In this document: positions 27,848 through 37,310 of the stretch, piece by piece
How positions within the stretch are numbered: position 1 is the first letter of the stretch
How the letters are laid out: each line of letters begins with the position of its first letter
Origin: Lysinibacillus parviboronicapiens
Lineage (GTDB): Bacteria > Bacillota > Bacilli > Bacillales_A > Planococcaceae
Direction of reading: 5' to 3'
Assembly (NCBI RefSeq): GCF_003049575.1
Contig: NZ_PYWI01000007.1
Coordinates: 62,001-126,000 of the forward strand
DNA: 64,000 bases
Position numbers and translations under genes: made by a program
The notes under the pieces: generated by a model
Told to the model about the DNA's origin: nothing
Databases searched by the model: none
Seen by the model: the letters and a program-made list of their open reading frames with translations, nothing else

Positions 27848-30800
27848 TTAATACTCTTTAAATAAATCTTGTAAAATATAATAAGATTGTTTTAATCGCT
27901 CTTCATATTTTGGCGTCTGCCATGCATCCCAAGTATATGCTGAAAGAGCTGGCAAAAGTTGATTATCTGCTTCTGGTAAAGATTGAACTACTGTCCCTTC
28001 TTTGTCCACAAACACTGCCCCAATATAAATATTATCTACTTTGATGGAAGCCAATTCACCATTTTTATATAAATCTCCCATAAACTCACGCTGACTTGGA
28101 TCTTTTGCTTGAATCAACAGCCAAGGAATTCGCAACTCTATGACGTTATTATCACTCCATGTGTAATCAACAAGTGAATTGTACGCCTTTGCTTCAGGAT
28201 TTGCATTTCCTTCAAGTAACTTGCCCGTTTCATAAAAACTAAAGTCCGTTGTGGTTTTTTTTTCTGGTAAATACAGTTGTTTATTTAACACATAATAAAT
28301 CGGCGCAAACTTACCACTATCTTTTATTGCATTTACCATGCGTGGTGGAATCATTTTTAAGCGATGCCCATACAAATAATCATAGAAATCATAGTATTCA
28401 TCAACAACAACTCGTGAATCGCTATTTTTATTTAACTCTAAAATGAAATCTACACCATTTGAAAACTTCAAATTCTTTATGGTTGATGCTGAGGTATTAC
28501 CTTGGTCAGGCACTACATCCAGTAATATGCGTGGTGATGCATTTTGTAGCTCCTCACTTTTTAGCTTCATGTATAAATATTTTTCATCAAAATCGACTGC
28601 AAAATCTGTCTCACTAGTAGGATTTCTAGGATATAACTGTGTACCTTCCCACTCATCGATCTGTCCATCTATTTTTACTTTATTTCTGTCAAAGCTCATA
28701 AGCCCAAATTGCTGTTCATTTGTTTGGGCATTGGACCAAAACGGACGACGGTTTGGATCATCATAATCCATCGTATTCCATGTGCGCTTAAACCACTCAT
28801 CTTGCCATGTGAAAACCAGTCCTCCGAGCAAGCCCTCATGCATAATATCTTCAAATAAATGCTGCAGTGTCTCACCCTGTGCCTGCTCTGACATATGCCC
28901 TTGATTCCAACCGTAGACATTTTCATGCGTCATACCACGTGATGCAGGAATGCCAAATTCCGCTATAAGGACAGGCATGTTATGCGCCTCATGTAATTCT
29001 TTTAAATAGGCAGCATAGCTATTTTTATTGCCTCGGAAATCTACATAATTTAAATATTCTTTATCAAAATTAAAGAAATCTGGATAATAAGGATATACAT
29101 GATAGGAGGCAAACTGACCTGGCTTTTGCATATCTCCCTTTGTATAGATAACATTGGGATTAACACCTACTAAATCTTCCTCCTCAGAGGGTTCAGATGG
29201 ATGCTCAAGTAAATCCGTTGTGACCCAGTTTGTAAAACTCATTGGACGCATCCAATTATATTTGTCTTTCTCATAAACCGTAATGGTATCCATCTGTTCC
29301 GCTAGCCAATGCTCAAAAGGTGTTGCATTTTTGGTTTCAAAATACGTCCCGTTATATTGACCAATATTCGCATGTTTTTCATTCGTACCGACAACCATAT
29401 GTGGATACCACTCAATTCCTAATACCCAACCAATAACATATTGTGAAACATCCACATCATATAAGCCCGAAGCATGACCAGCTACTGGATTCACATAAAT
29501 ATTCCCGTGAATTACATCTACCATTCGCTTCATTTCATTTTGAAAATCTTTTAAAGTCGCTTCATCGTAAGCATCGAGTGATTCCGATAAGCCCTCTTCA
29601 TGAATCCAGACCCCATGCAGAACATATATTGGATTAGCTGGATTTCCTTCGTTATACTTTGCCAGCGCTCGGTAAAAACCCGGCGGATGTAATGTATATA
29701 CACGGACCGTATTGGCATTCATATCTGCTATTTGTTTGAACCAGCGATAATATTCTTCTTCAGTAATCGCTGCCTCTCCAGGAAAAGCACCCGGTTTCCC
29801 CATACCAATATTTACACCCTTAAATACAATTGGCTTCCATTTTCCATCTTGTAAAACTTCAAATGCTTCACCCTTAATGCGCGCATTATAATTTAAATCT
29901 TCTCTATTTATCGTTTTTTGAACTTCTTTTTGTTCAAAGTTCTCGAATATTTTGTTCATGACCGGAATGTAGATAGACCAGTAGAATGAGCTATCGGCAA
30001 ATTGCTCCGCATATTTATAAAAAGTTGGTAAGCCCTTAAATTTGTATAACGTTGGGACCTTCGCCATGTCATTAAAATCACCGGCAAAATAATAGCTTGT
30101 AGTATATCTTTTATCTTGGGATACTATAGCTGCAAATTGTTGCGGAATATTATTTTCCTCTACTAATTTTGTACCTGCTTCAGTTAAATCCCATTTATAA
30201 TTAGCCAGTGCGTCCTCTTCATATTTCGGGGTAATAATATCAAACCAATAGCCATATTCAGCACTAGTGGAGGTATTAAAATATTGTTTACCCGCGTCAG
30301 TAAATTGCACCTGAATTCCTTCTGTTTTTACATGCTTGTCCATTTCTAACACAATCAGCTTTTCCGTGATTTCATTAAATACAAGAAAGCCTCCCCCTTT
30401 ATATGGCCAGTCATCGCCATATTCATCAACGACCCATTGGGGGATTTCTAGATTCTTATGAAAATCAAGTTCGTTAAAATAACGACCAATCCATCCGGTC
30501 CATGAAATTCCTAAATAATCCTGTAGCTCTGCTCGGACAGCTTGCGAGGTCGGAGAAGCAAATGAATTGTACTCAGCTATTAACATACTTTTCTTTTCAC
30601 TCGCCAAACGCGATACAATTCCTTGCCATTCGTCCATCTCCAGTCCACCAACGATTTTTTCAGAACGTTGACCAAAACGTTTTTCTTCTTCCAAATCATC
30701 TTTATATACACCATACGTATCTGCTAAATAAATAACATCATACTTACTATAGTCAGTAGGAAATTTTTTTTCAGTCACACTTTTTGATTTATCATTTGGA

Positions 30801-31027
30801 ATCGTACCGTAATAATTATTTTGTAAATCATAGGGTTGATTGTCCATTGTATATTTATAATGGTTTAAAAACCAATTAACTCCCAAATGTTCACGATACG
30901 TTTCATTTGGAACTGTTTTATCTAAAATAGCGACATTTAGTGGTTTCTCATCATCCAAATACCACAATGCAATAGGTGTGATGGCAAGAATTAAAATTAC
31001 TACAACCCCTATATAGATTCGCTTCAT
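27848..31027 (-). CDS. Large membrane-anchored glycoside-hydrolase-like protein
   Basis: 1059 aa. One N-terminal membrane segment (residues 4-24) anchors a large extracytoplasmic part. Residues about 30-370 have no recognised domain. Residues about 390-800 resemble a GH2/GH5-type TIM barrel: FKGVNIGMG, NANTVRVYTLHPP, IGWVLGIEW, VLIAEFGIP with a possible catalytic Glu, and GLVFTWQDEW. Residues about 810-1050 look like a beta-sandwich carbohydrate-binding domain (KIDGQIDEWEG onward). It overlaps the preceding glycosyltransferase by 4 bp. It may cut or transfer the new polymer. Homologues are sometimes named glycosyltransferases by database propagation, which this sequence does not support. Confidence 0.72.
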   Translation of the reverse strand: MKRIYIGVVVILILAITPIALWYLDDEKPLNVAILDKTVPNETYREHLGVNWFLNHYKYTMDNQPYDLQNNYYGTIPNDKSKSVTEKKFPTDYSKYDVIYLADTYGVYKDDLEEEKRFGQRSEKIVGGLEMDEWQGIVSRLASEKKSMLIAEYNSFASPTSQAVRAELQDYLGISWTGWIGRYFNELDFHKNLEIPQWVVDEYGDDWPYKGGGFLVFNEITEKLIVLEMDKHVKTEGIQVQFTDAGKQYFNTSTSAEYGYWFDIITPKYEEDALANYKWDLTEAGTKLVEENNIPQQFAAIVSQDKRYTTSYYFAGDFNDMAKVPTLYKFKGLPTFYKYAEQFADSSFYWSIYIPVMNKIFENFEQKEVQKTINREDLNYNARIKGEAFEVLQDGKWKPIVFKGVNIGMGKPGAFPGEAAITEEEYYRWFKQIADMNANTVRVYTLHPPGFYRALAKYNEGNPANPIYVLHGVWIHEEGLSESLDAYDEATLKDFQNEMKRMVDVIHGNIYVNPVAGHASGLYDVDVSQYVIGWVLGIEWYPHMVVGTNEKHANIGQYNGTYFETKNATPFEHWLAEQMDTITVYEKDKYNWMRPMSFTNWVTTDLLEHPSEPSEEEDLVGVNPNVIYTKGDMQKPGQFASYHVYPYYPDFFNFDKEYLNYVDFRGNKNSYAAYLKELHEAHNMPVLIAEFGIPASRGMTHENVYGWNQGHMSEQAQGETLQHLFEDIMHEGLLGGLVFTWQDEWFKRTWNTMDYDDPNRRPFWSNAQTNEQQFGLMSFDRNKVKIDGQIDEWEGTQLYPRNPTSETDFAVDFDEKYLYMKLKSEELQNASPRILLDVVPDQGNTSASTIKNLKFSNGVDFILELNKNSDSRVVVDEYYDFYDYLYGHRLKMIPPRMVNAIKDSGKFAPIYYVLNKQLYLPEKKTTTDFSFYETGKLLEGNANPEAKAYNSLVDYTWSDNNVIELRIPWLLIQAKDPSQREFMGDLYKNGELASIKVDNIYIGAVFVDKEGTVVQSLPEADNQLLPALSAYTWDAWQTPKYEERLKQSYYILQDLFKEY

Positions 31028-32445
31028 ACACTTTTCTCCTTTTTTGCAATGCCGACACGTTTCATATTTCCCCAGTCGCTTTTTCTTCGCATAAAGCGCA
31101 CTACCCCTTCACAACGCCACATGAGTGTAAGCGGGCGATACCAGAAAATTTCTGTGAATGCTAACAGAATCATACGTAGCAACTCTCTTTTTCTAGGATA
31201 CGTATTCATGCTCCAAGCTTCAAATAATACTGAAGCTACAGAAAAAATTACCCCGTAAATTACAAAGAGCAGTAATAACAAAATTGCCGCTTCATAATAA
31301 ATGTCCCCTAAGAAAAACGCTACGATGATATAGATATAACCACCCAATTCGATAATAGGTCCTAAGCATTCAACAAACCAAAAATATGGAAATGAGATCA
31401 TGCCAATCAATCCATACTTTGGATTTAAAGTCATTTTTTTATGTTTCCATAGACTTTCAAACATCCCTTGATGCCAGCGTCTTCGCTGATTGCGTAGTAC
31501 ACCTAATGTCTGTGGCGCTTCTGTCCAGCATACAGGGTCTGGTACAAATTCTATGCGCTTATTTTCTTTTTTCTCCTTAATGAGTCGATGGATATGAACA
31601 ACGAGCTCCATATCCTCTCCAATGATATCGGTGGAATAACCACCAGCTTCTATTGCCCATTTTTTTGAGAAAACACTAAATGCCCCTGATATTATGAGCA
31701 CAAGATTGAATTTACTTAACGCAATACGTCCCATTAAAAAAGCTCGTAAATATTCAATCACTTGCATGATGACTAAGTAATTTCTAGATAATTGAGTCTC
31801 GTAAATAGAGCCAAACTGCATTTTTGCCCCATTGGCAATACGGATATTTCCGCCAGCAGCAATGACTTCTCCGTCAGATAAAATAATAGGCTTCATGACA
31901 CGTAATAATGATTTCTCATCTAAAATTGAATCTCCATCAATGGAACAAAAATACGGATATTGAGATACATTAATCCCTACATTCAGTGCATCAGCTTTCC
32001 CACCATTTTCTTTGTCGACCAAAATACAATTCATATATATTTCGGATTCATAGATTTGTATTACCTGCTTTGTTTGAATATTTGTGTGTACTATTTTATT
32101 TACCGGTTTCATTTGGAAATGCTCAATCACTGTTTGTAGCGTGTTGTCAGTAGAACCATCGTTAATAATAATAATTTCTGTTTGCGGATAACGTAAATTG
32201 AGCAAAGAATAAACCGTATCCACAACCCCTACCTCTTCGTTATAAGCGGGAACAAGTAAAGATACAGGCTTTGAATAAAAGGCATCGATATGCGCATCAT
32301 CGTATTCTGAAGGATCTAAGCTATAACGTTTACGTAAATCAAACAATGCAATAACAAACATCATGCAATATGAAGCAATAACGAATAGCATATAAAATAA
32401 AATAACGCCACCAAAGAACCACATAGAATAATCTACAATTTTCAT
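31024..32445 (-). CDS. Family 2 glycosyltransferase, membrane polysaccharide synthase type
   Basis: 473 aa. N-terminal membrane segment (about 8-36), a GT2 catalytic domain with VPAYNEE, INDGSTD, SIDGDS (DxD), IIGEDMEL (acceptor-base region) and NQRRRWHQG (QxxRW), then several C-terminal membrane segments. The architecture is that of PgaC/IcaA-like synthases. Unlike the enzyme at 22.6-24.4 kb it has no PilZ domain. It overlaps both neighbours by 4 bp, so the four genes of this operon are tightly coupled. Whether the two synthases make one polymer together or two polymers cannot be told. Confidence 0.88.
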   Translation of the reverse strand: MKIVDYSMWFFGGVILFYMLFVIASYCMMFVIALFDLRKRYSLDPSEYDDAHIDAFYSKPVSLLVPAYNEEVGVVDTVYSLLNLRYPQTEIIIINDGSTDNTLQTVIEHFQMKPVNKIVHTNIQTKQVIQIYESEIYMNCILVDKENGGKADALNVGINVSQYPYFCSIDGDSILDEKSLLRVMKPIILSDGEVIAAGGNIRIANGAKMQFGSIYETQLSRNYLVIMQVIEYLRAFLMGRIALSKFNLVLIISGAFSVFSKKWAIEAGGYSTDIIGEDMELVVHIHRLIKEKKENKRIEFVPDPVCWTEAPQTLGVLRNQRRRWHQGMFESLWKHKKMTLNPKYGLIGMISFPYFWFVECLGPIIELGGYIYIIVAFFLGDIYYEAAILLLLLFVIYGVIFSVASVLFEAWSMNTYPRKRELLRMILLAFTEIFWYRPLTLMWRCEGVVRFMRRKSDWGNMKRVGIAKKEKSV

Positions 32446-33494
32446 CTGTTCCCCTGCTTTCTCGCTACTATTTCCTGTGCCATTTCTATCCCATATTGAT
32501 CGCTTGATGATGCTATAAATTGCTGTAGTTTTGCTAAACCTTCTCGGTCCTCCGCTATCGTCTTAGCTGCTTGTGAACGCACCCACCAATTTTCATCTTG
32601 TAGAAGTAGTTCTAAATATGAATAGGTATAGGTTAATGGTACATGTTTAAAAATTTTCCCTACCATTAACCTCGCTTCCCAAAAATCAGAAGTCACGAAC
32701 GGCACAAAGGGCTCAATGTCATCTATCACACCGATCTCAAAAAGACCCTTTAATGCTCTTATTTTAATTTCAGTCACATCATGTGTTAACAACTGCTTTA
32801 ATCTATCGATATATTTCATATTCTTCTTGGCTGCAGCCGTATCAATAACAGCATATTGTATATTAGCAGGCCATCTATCAAATTCATCAAAAAATCGTAT
32901 AAACACATCTTCCTCTAGCAAAACAAATAATCTTCTATATTCGCTTTCAGAATAACTAGCATTGGGTACCTTTATTTTTTCGATAAATAGATCAGGTTGG
33001 AACGATGAGTATATTTTTAACAATTGAAAGTATTCGGTTTCCGAAATATTGGTTCTTTCTAATTTTTTACAAGCCTCTAGTAATTCATCTATGTGCAATT
33101 CTGAAATACGATACAAAGCGTTCATCCGAATGCTCCATCGCTTACTACGTAAATCTTGCGCATAGAACTTTATTAGATATACATTAGAAAATTCTTTTAT
33201 TTTTTGTCTTACGTTTTCATTTATAATGTTTTTTAAATAAGATGAAAATATAATTTCAATTGCTTCCACTTGTGCCCTGCCGCGAGGAACGAGCACCACA
33301 GAAAAAATTTCATCATTAAATAGATATTCATACCAACATTGTGAATAGTTTTTTATATAAGTTTCACGTGCTGTCAGAAAGTGATTCTCACGTTCTCGTT
33401 GAAAAAACAAATACAACACAAATATAAAAAACAGAACCAACAATAAGGCTATTACGCTAAGTAGAAAGTGAATCGATAAACCAATCATAGCCAA
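32442..33494 (-). CDS. Membrane-anchored HEAT-repeat protein
   Basis: 350 aa. One membrane segment at residues 6-28 is followed by a basic stretch and about 300 residues of alpha-helical repeats. Units such as SIRMNALYRISELHI, EIKIRALKGLFEIGV and WWVRSQAAKTIAE are HEAT/PBS-type. The topology predicts a cytoplasmic repeat domain that acts as a protein scaffold. It sits between the degenerate signalling protein and the synthase and overlaps both genes by a few bases, so it may link one to the other. No enzymatic motif is seen. Confidence 0.78.
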   Translation of the reverse strand: MAMIGLSIHFLLSVIALLLVLFFIFVLYLFFQRERENHFLTARETYIKNYSQCWYEYLFNDEIFSVVLVPRGRAQVEAIEIIFSSYLKNIINENVRQKIKEFSNVYLIKFYAQDLRSKRWSIRMNALYRISELHIDELLEACKKLERTNISETEYFQLLKIYSSFQPDLFIEKIKVPNASYSESEYRRLFVLLEEDVFIRFFDEFDRWPANIQYAVIDTAAAKKNMKYIDRLKQLLTHDVTEIKIRALKGLFEIGVIDDIEPFVPFVTSDFWEARLMVGKIFKHVPLTYTYSYLELLLQDENWWVRSQAAKTIAEDREGLAKLQQFIASSSDQYGIEMAQEIVARKQGNR

Positions 33495-34378
33495 AACCTC
33501 GCAAAGGTTCGTTTAATTTTCGCTTCTAATAAACGCAAATTAAAGGGTTTAACTATATATTCGTCTACTCCGCCCTCATAAGCATTGAGTATTGCCCCTT
33601 CAGAATTACGTTCTGACATCATATAAATAATAAATTTTTTCTCATTCGGCATTTTTCGCAAAGTGTGTAAAATTTCTAAGCCATTTTTACGCGGTAAAAT
33701 ATCATTCATAACAACTAGATGTGTATGACCAGATTTATAAGTGTTTGATTGTAAAAAGCTATAGCCATCCTCATAAGCTGTTACCTCTAATGCAAAATTA
33801 GGTATGTGTAGTTGATGTAATGTTGTCTCTAGCACTTTTCTAAAAATGACATTTTGTTCAATAATACTCACCTTTACCTGTTCGATTGGTTGCACCCTAT
33901 AATCTGTTACTCGCTCAATAAGCCACATCGGTTGACTGTCATCTGCTAGTTTTTCCTTGTTTTTTTCCACCAAAGTATCAAAAGTAACATGATTATTGCG
34001 TATTTCCGTGATTGAAGCTTTTATCCCTAACTGATTGAACTCTTTCACTACGTTATTGTTTTTTAGCATTTTATAAATGCGTCGCAAAAACGCCTCTGCT
34101 TCCACATCACTGCTTTGCAAAAATAGTATACCCCAATGATCTCCATCTGCTGATTGGAAGAGTAAATCAGTTTTTCTTATTTTTGACTTTAAAAAATTAG
34201 AAATTTGCACATTTATATTGCACCGCTCTACCTCAGTGCTTGGTGTAAAATTTGCTAATTTTAAAAAAACGGCTGTAATTGTAAGGTGTGAACGAATGAC
34301 ACTTTCACGCCAAATTTCAAAATATCTCTTTACTTCATGTTCCTGCATGATATCTTCTGCAATGATTATTTTATTCAT
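33485..34378 (-). CDS. Degenerate GGDEF domain-receiver domain protein
   Basis: 297 aa, cytoplasmic. Residues about 30-150 resemble a GGDEF fold (LTITAVFLKLANF, then KTDLLFQSADGDHWGILF), but the GGDEF site reads DGDHW (78-82), so no cyclase activity is expected. Residues about 168-297 are a CheY-like receiver in which the phospho-acceptor Asp is Asn225 (VVMNDILP) and the first acidic pair reads EQ, although the Lys (VKPF, 277) is kept. Both domains therefore look like non-catalytic sensing or scaffold modules. GAGGTGA precedes the ATG. It is the first gene of the first exopolysaccharide operon. Confidence 0.78.
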   Translation of the reverse strand: MNKIIIAEDIMQEHEVKRYFEIWRESVIRSHLTITAVFLKLANFTPSTEVERCNINVQISNFLKSKIRKTDLLFQSADGDHWGILFLQSSDVEAEAFLRRIYKMLKNNNVVKEFNQLGIKASITEIRNNHVTFDTLVEKNKEKLADDSQPMWLIERVTDYRVQPIEQVKVSIIEQNVIFRKVLETTLHQLHIPNFALEVTAYEDGYSFLQSNTYKSGHTHLVVMNDILPRKNGLEILHTLRKMPNEKKFIIYMMSERNSEGAILNAYEGGVDEYIVKPFNLRLLEAKIKRTFARFWL

Positions 34379-34642
34379 TTATTATCACCTCAGTATTCAC
34401 TAAGAATTTATCGTTGTCATTGTTTCGTTTTATGCAATTAAATCCGATATTTTACATTATAACTATAGTAATAAAGATATTACTATACATAATTTATAAT
34501 AACGCACATTCATTATACTAAAATATATTATATATTTGATATAAAAACTAGAATAAGATTTCAAAAAGCAAATATGTATATTTTCTGATAAATGAACTAC
34601 AACACAAAGATAAACACAATCGTTTTTATTCACAAAAACAAA
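34379..34642. other. AT-rich upstream region of the first exopolysaccharide operon
   Basis: About 260 bp of very AT-rich sequence between the metQ terminator and the operon. It contains a perfect palindrome at 34464-34487 but no clear -35/-10 pair. The small minus-strand frame 34463-34663 overlaps the metQ terminator and has no ribosome binding site, so it is not called. Confidence 0.5.
34464..34487. promoter_or_regulatory. Perfect AT-rich palindrome, possible operator
   Basis: Ten-bp arms TATAGTAATA and TATTACTATA flank AAGA, about 86 bp before the first gene of the exopolysaccharide operon. A regulator binding site is plausible. Confidence 0.4.
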
Positions 34643-34675
34643 AAGGATATGCAAGTTTATCACTTACATACCCTT
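34643..34675 (-). terminator. Terminator of the metNIQ operon
   Basis: A 14-bp imperfect stem (34643-34656 with 34662-34675) is followed on the minus strand by TTTTTGTTTTTG, 16 bp past the metQ stop codon. Confidence 0.85.
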
Positions 34676-34690
34676 ATTTAGCAAAGTTAA

Positions 34691-35542
34691 TTACTTAACT
34701 GGTACAACTGCGCCTTTCCATTCTTCAAGGATGAAGTCTTGGATTTCTTTAGACGTTAATACTTCTAATAATTTTTTAATTTCTTGTTTTGTTTCATCGC
34801 CAGCACGCACAGTGATAATGTTTACATATGGTGATTCTTTATCTTCCAGAGAGATAGCATCTTCCATTGGGTTTAAACCGTTATCAATTGCGAAGTTCGA
34901 GTTGATAAGAACGGCATCGCCTTCTTCGTTTTCGAACATTTGCACTAGCATTTCTGGTGCAGTATTTGCATCGAATTTAAAGTTTTTAGGATTTTCTGCG
35001 ACGTCTTTGATTTCAGCTGCTGTTTTGTCGATACCATCTTTTAATTTAATTAAGCCTTTAGCTTCTAATAATGAAAGCATACGACCGTGGTCTGAAACAG
35101 AGTTAGAAAGTAAGATTGTTGCTCCTTCTGGAAGATCCTCAAGAGTCTTGTATTTTTTAGAATAGATTCCGATTGGTTCGATGTGGACACCGCCAGCATT
35201 GACGAAATCATACCCATTATCTTTAATTTGTAAATCTAAGTAAGGAATATGTTGGAAAAAATTTGCATCAAGATCACCAGATTCTAAATCTTGGTTAGGT
35301 AGGACGTAATCTTGGTATGGTTCAATTTTTAGATCAATACCTTGTTCGGCTAAAATTGGTTTTGCTTTTTCTAAGATGACTGCATGTGGTGTATTTGAAG
35401 CACCAATAGTTACTGTTGTATTTTCTTTATCGTCTGCTTTATCTCCAGTTGTTGAACCTGCATCTTCTTTTTTATCAGCGCCACAAGCTGCTAGAGCTAG
35501 TACAAGGACTGATAAGAATAAACCTGCTAAAAATTTCTTCAT
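34691..35542 (-). CDS. metQ: Methionine ABC transporter substrate-binding lipoprotein MetQ
   Basis: 283 aa. A signal peptide with lipobox LAAC is followed by the NlpA/MetQ fold: VTIGASNTPHAVIL, EPYQDYVLPN, DANFFQHIPYL and GGVHIEPIGIYS are family blocks. It binds methionine outside the cell and delivers it to MetI. AAGGGAGTG precedes the ATG. It lies 60 bp after metI in the metN-metI-metQ operon under the SAM riboswitch. Confidence 0.95.
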   Translation of the reverse strand: MKKFLAGLFLSVLVLALAACGADKKEDAGSTTGDKADDKENTTVTIGASNTPHAVILEKAKPILAEQGIDLKIEPYQDYVLPNQDLESGDLDANFFQHIPYLDLQIKDNGYDFVNAGGVHIEPIGIYSKKYKTLEDLPEGATILLSNSVSDHGRMLSLLEAKGLIKLKDGIDKTAAEIKDVAENPKNFKFDANTAPEMLVQMFENEEGDAVLINSNFAIDNGLNPMEDAISLEDKESPYVNIITVRAGDETKQEIKKLLEVLTSKEIQDFILEEWKGAVVPVK

Positions 35543-35602
35543 TTGTTTACACTCCCTTTTATCTTGTTAAAAATATGTTAGCGGTATGAAACCGGAATAA
35601 CC

Positions 35603-36271
35603 TTAACGTTTGTCTGTTTTGGCTGTGATCATGTCGCCAATCCATTGAATGATAAATACTACAACTAAAATTAAAATCGTTGCCATTAATGTTACGTCCT
35701 GACGATTACGTTGGAAACCGTCTAAAAAGGCTAAGTTTCCGAGACCACCAGCACCAATAATTCCTGCCATTGCTGTATAGCCGACAAGTGCAACCGCAGT
35801 TACTGTAAGGCCTGAAATAAGTGCAGGTAAGGATTCAGGAATTAAAACTTTCCAAATAATTGTTGAAGTTTTTGCCCCCATTGAACGAGCCGCCTCAATA
35901 ACGCCTCTATCAATTTCACGTAAAGCGATTAATACCATTCGTGCATAGAACGGTGCGGCACCTATGATTAGTGCCGGTAATGCCGCATCTGCCCCACGGA
36001 TTGTCCCAAGTAAAAATTTCGTGAATGGGATTAATAAAATGATTAGCACGATAAATGGAATGGAGCGGAAAATATTAACGACCGACCCTGTTAAAAAGTT
36101 AACCAATTTATTAGCCCAAAGTTGGTTAGGACTTGTTAGGAATAGGATGATGCCAATGGCTAACCCAAGAATAAAGGTTACAACCGTTGAGATAGAAGTC
36201 ATATATAGTGTTTCATATGTGGCTTCCCACATTTTTTCCCAGTCGACATTCGGAAAGAGACTAGTTAGCAT
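35603..36271 (-). CDS. metI: Methionine ABC transporter permease MetI (MetP)
   Basis: 222 aa with about five membrane segments and the permease EAA loop (EAARSMGAKTSTIIWKVLIP) that docks on MetN. CGGAGGTGAT precedes the ATG. The start overlaps the end of metN by 11 bp. The B. subtilis name for the orthologue is metP. Confidence 0.95.
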   Translation of the reverse strand: MLTSLFPNVDWEKMWEATYETLYMTSISTVVTFILGLAIGIILFLTSPNQLWANKLVNFLTGSVVNIFRSIPFIVLIILLIPFTKFLLGTIRGADAALPALIIGAAPFYARMVLIALREIDRGVIEAARSMGAKTSTIIWKVLIPESLPALISGLTVTAVALVGYTAMAGIIGAGGLGNLAFLDGFQRNRQDVTLMATILILVVVFIIQWIGDMITAKTDKR

Positions 36272-37289
36272 CTGTAATCACCTCCGTTTGTACTTCCACT
36301 GTATTTAAATAACTTAATGCAGCAGTCACATTGTTCGCTGAACCATCAATTTGGACAATGAGTGTACCATATGCGCCATTTTTCGTTTGCGAGATGTTAC
36401 CATGTACAATACTCATTTCAACATCAAACTGCTTCACTAGATGTGAAATAACTGGCTGCTGTGTTTTTTCTCCTACAAAGACCAGCTTGACAAGTTGGCC
36501 CGTTGGATAATTTACTTTTAGCTGTGCCATTGTTTCCTGCGTTTCTTTCGTATCTGTAATTTGAGAAACAAACTTTTTCGTGATAGCTGCTTGTGGTGCT
36601 TGGAAAACTTGTAATACTTCCCCACGTTCTACAATTTCCCCCGCCTCCATCACTGCCACACGATGACAAATTTTGCGGATGACATGCATTTCATGTGTAA
36701 TTAAGACAATCGTTAACCCTAATCTTTCATTAATGTCTACAAGTAAATCAAGAATGGCATCTGTTGTCTCCGGATCCAGTGCGGATGTTGCTTCATCACA
36801 TAACAATACTTCTGGATTATTTGCGAGCGCACGCGCAATCCCAACGCGCTGCTTTTGTCCACCTGATAGTTGCGATGGGTACGCTGTATCACGTCCCTCT
36901 AAACCAACAAGGGCAATCAATTCATTCACGCGCGCCTCTCGTTGCGCTTTAGGTACACCTGCAATTTCTAAAGGAAAAGCAATATTTTCCGCAACTGTTC
37001 GAGACCAAAGTAAATTGAAGTGTTGAAAAATCATACTTACCTTTTGTCTAGCGTTTCGGAGCTTTTGCCCTTTAATCGATGAAAATTCTTGGTTGTTCAC
37101 CGTCACCGTACCGGATGTTGGCTTTTCTAAACCGTTTAATAAACGAATCATTGTACTTTTACCAGCGCCACTATAGCCGATAATGCCAAAAATCTCACCT
37201 TTATTAATGGATAGATTGACATCTTTGACTGCTGTTAATTCGCCATTCGCGGTTTTGTACTTCTTGGTAATATTTTGAAGCTTTATCAT
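36261..37289 (-). CDS. metN: Methionine ABC transporter ATP-binding protein MetN
   Basis: 342 aa. Walker A GYSGAGKST, signature LSGGQKQR, Walker B VLLCDEATSALD, H-loop VLITHE and the C-terminal NIL domain that senses methionine (residues about 265-342). The ATG at 37289 is chosen since GGAG lies about 8 nt upstream and MetN proteins begin MI.L..ITK.Y; an earlier in-frame start falls in the riboswitch terminator. It is first in the operon. Confidence 0.95.
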   Translation of the reverse strand: MIKLQNITKKYKTANGELTAVKDVNLSINKGEIFGIIGYSGAGKSTMIRLLNGLEKPTSGTVTVNNQEFSSIKGQKLRNARQKVSMIFQHFNLLWSRTVAENIAFPLEIAGVPKAQREARVNELIALVGLEGRDTAYPSQLSGGQKQRVGIARALANNPEVLLCDEATSALDPETTDAILDLLVDINERLGLTIVLITHEMHVIRKICHRVAVMEAGEIVERGEVLQVFQAPQAAITKKFVSQITDTKETQETMAQLKVNYPTGQLVKLVFVGEKTQQPVISHLVKQFDVEMSIVHGNISQTKNGAYGTLIVQIDGSANNVTAALSYLNTVEVQTEVITDAN

Positions 37290-37310
37290 AGCGAATACTC
37301 CTTTTCTCAT

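Noticed and set aside
34463-34663. 66-residue minus-strand frame beside metQ
   Set aside because: Very AT-rich, overlaps the metQ terminator and has no ribosome binding site; composition matches random AT-rich sequence.
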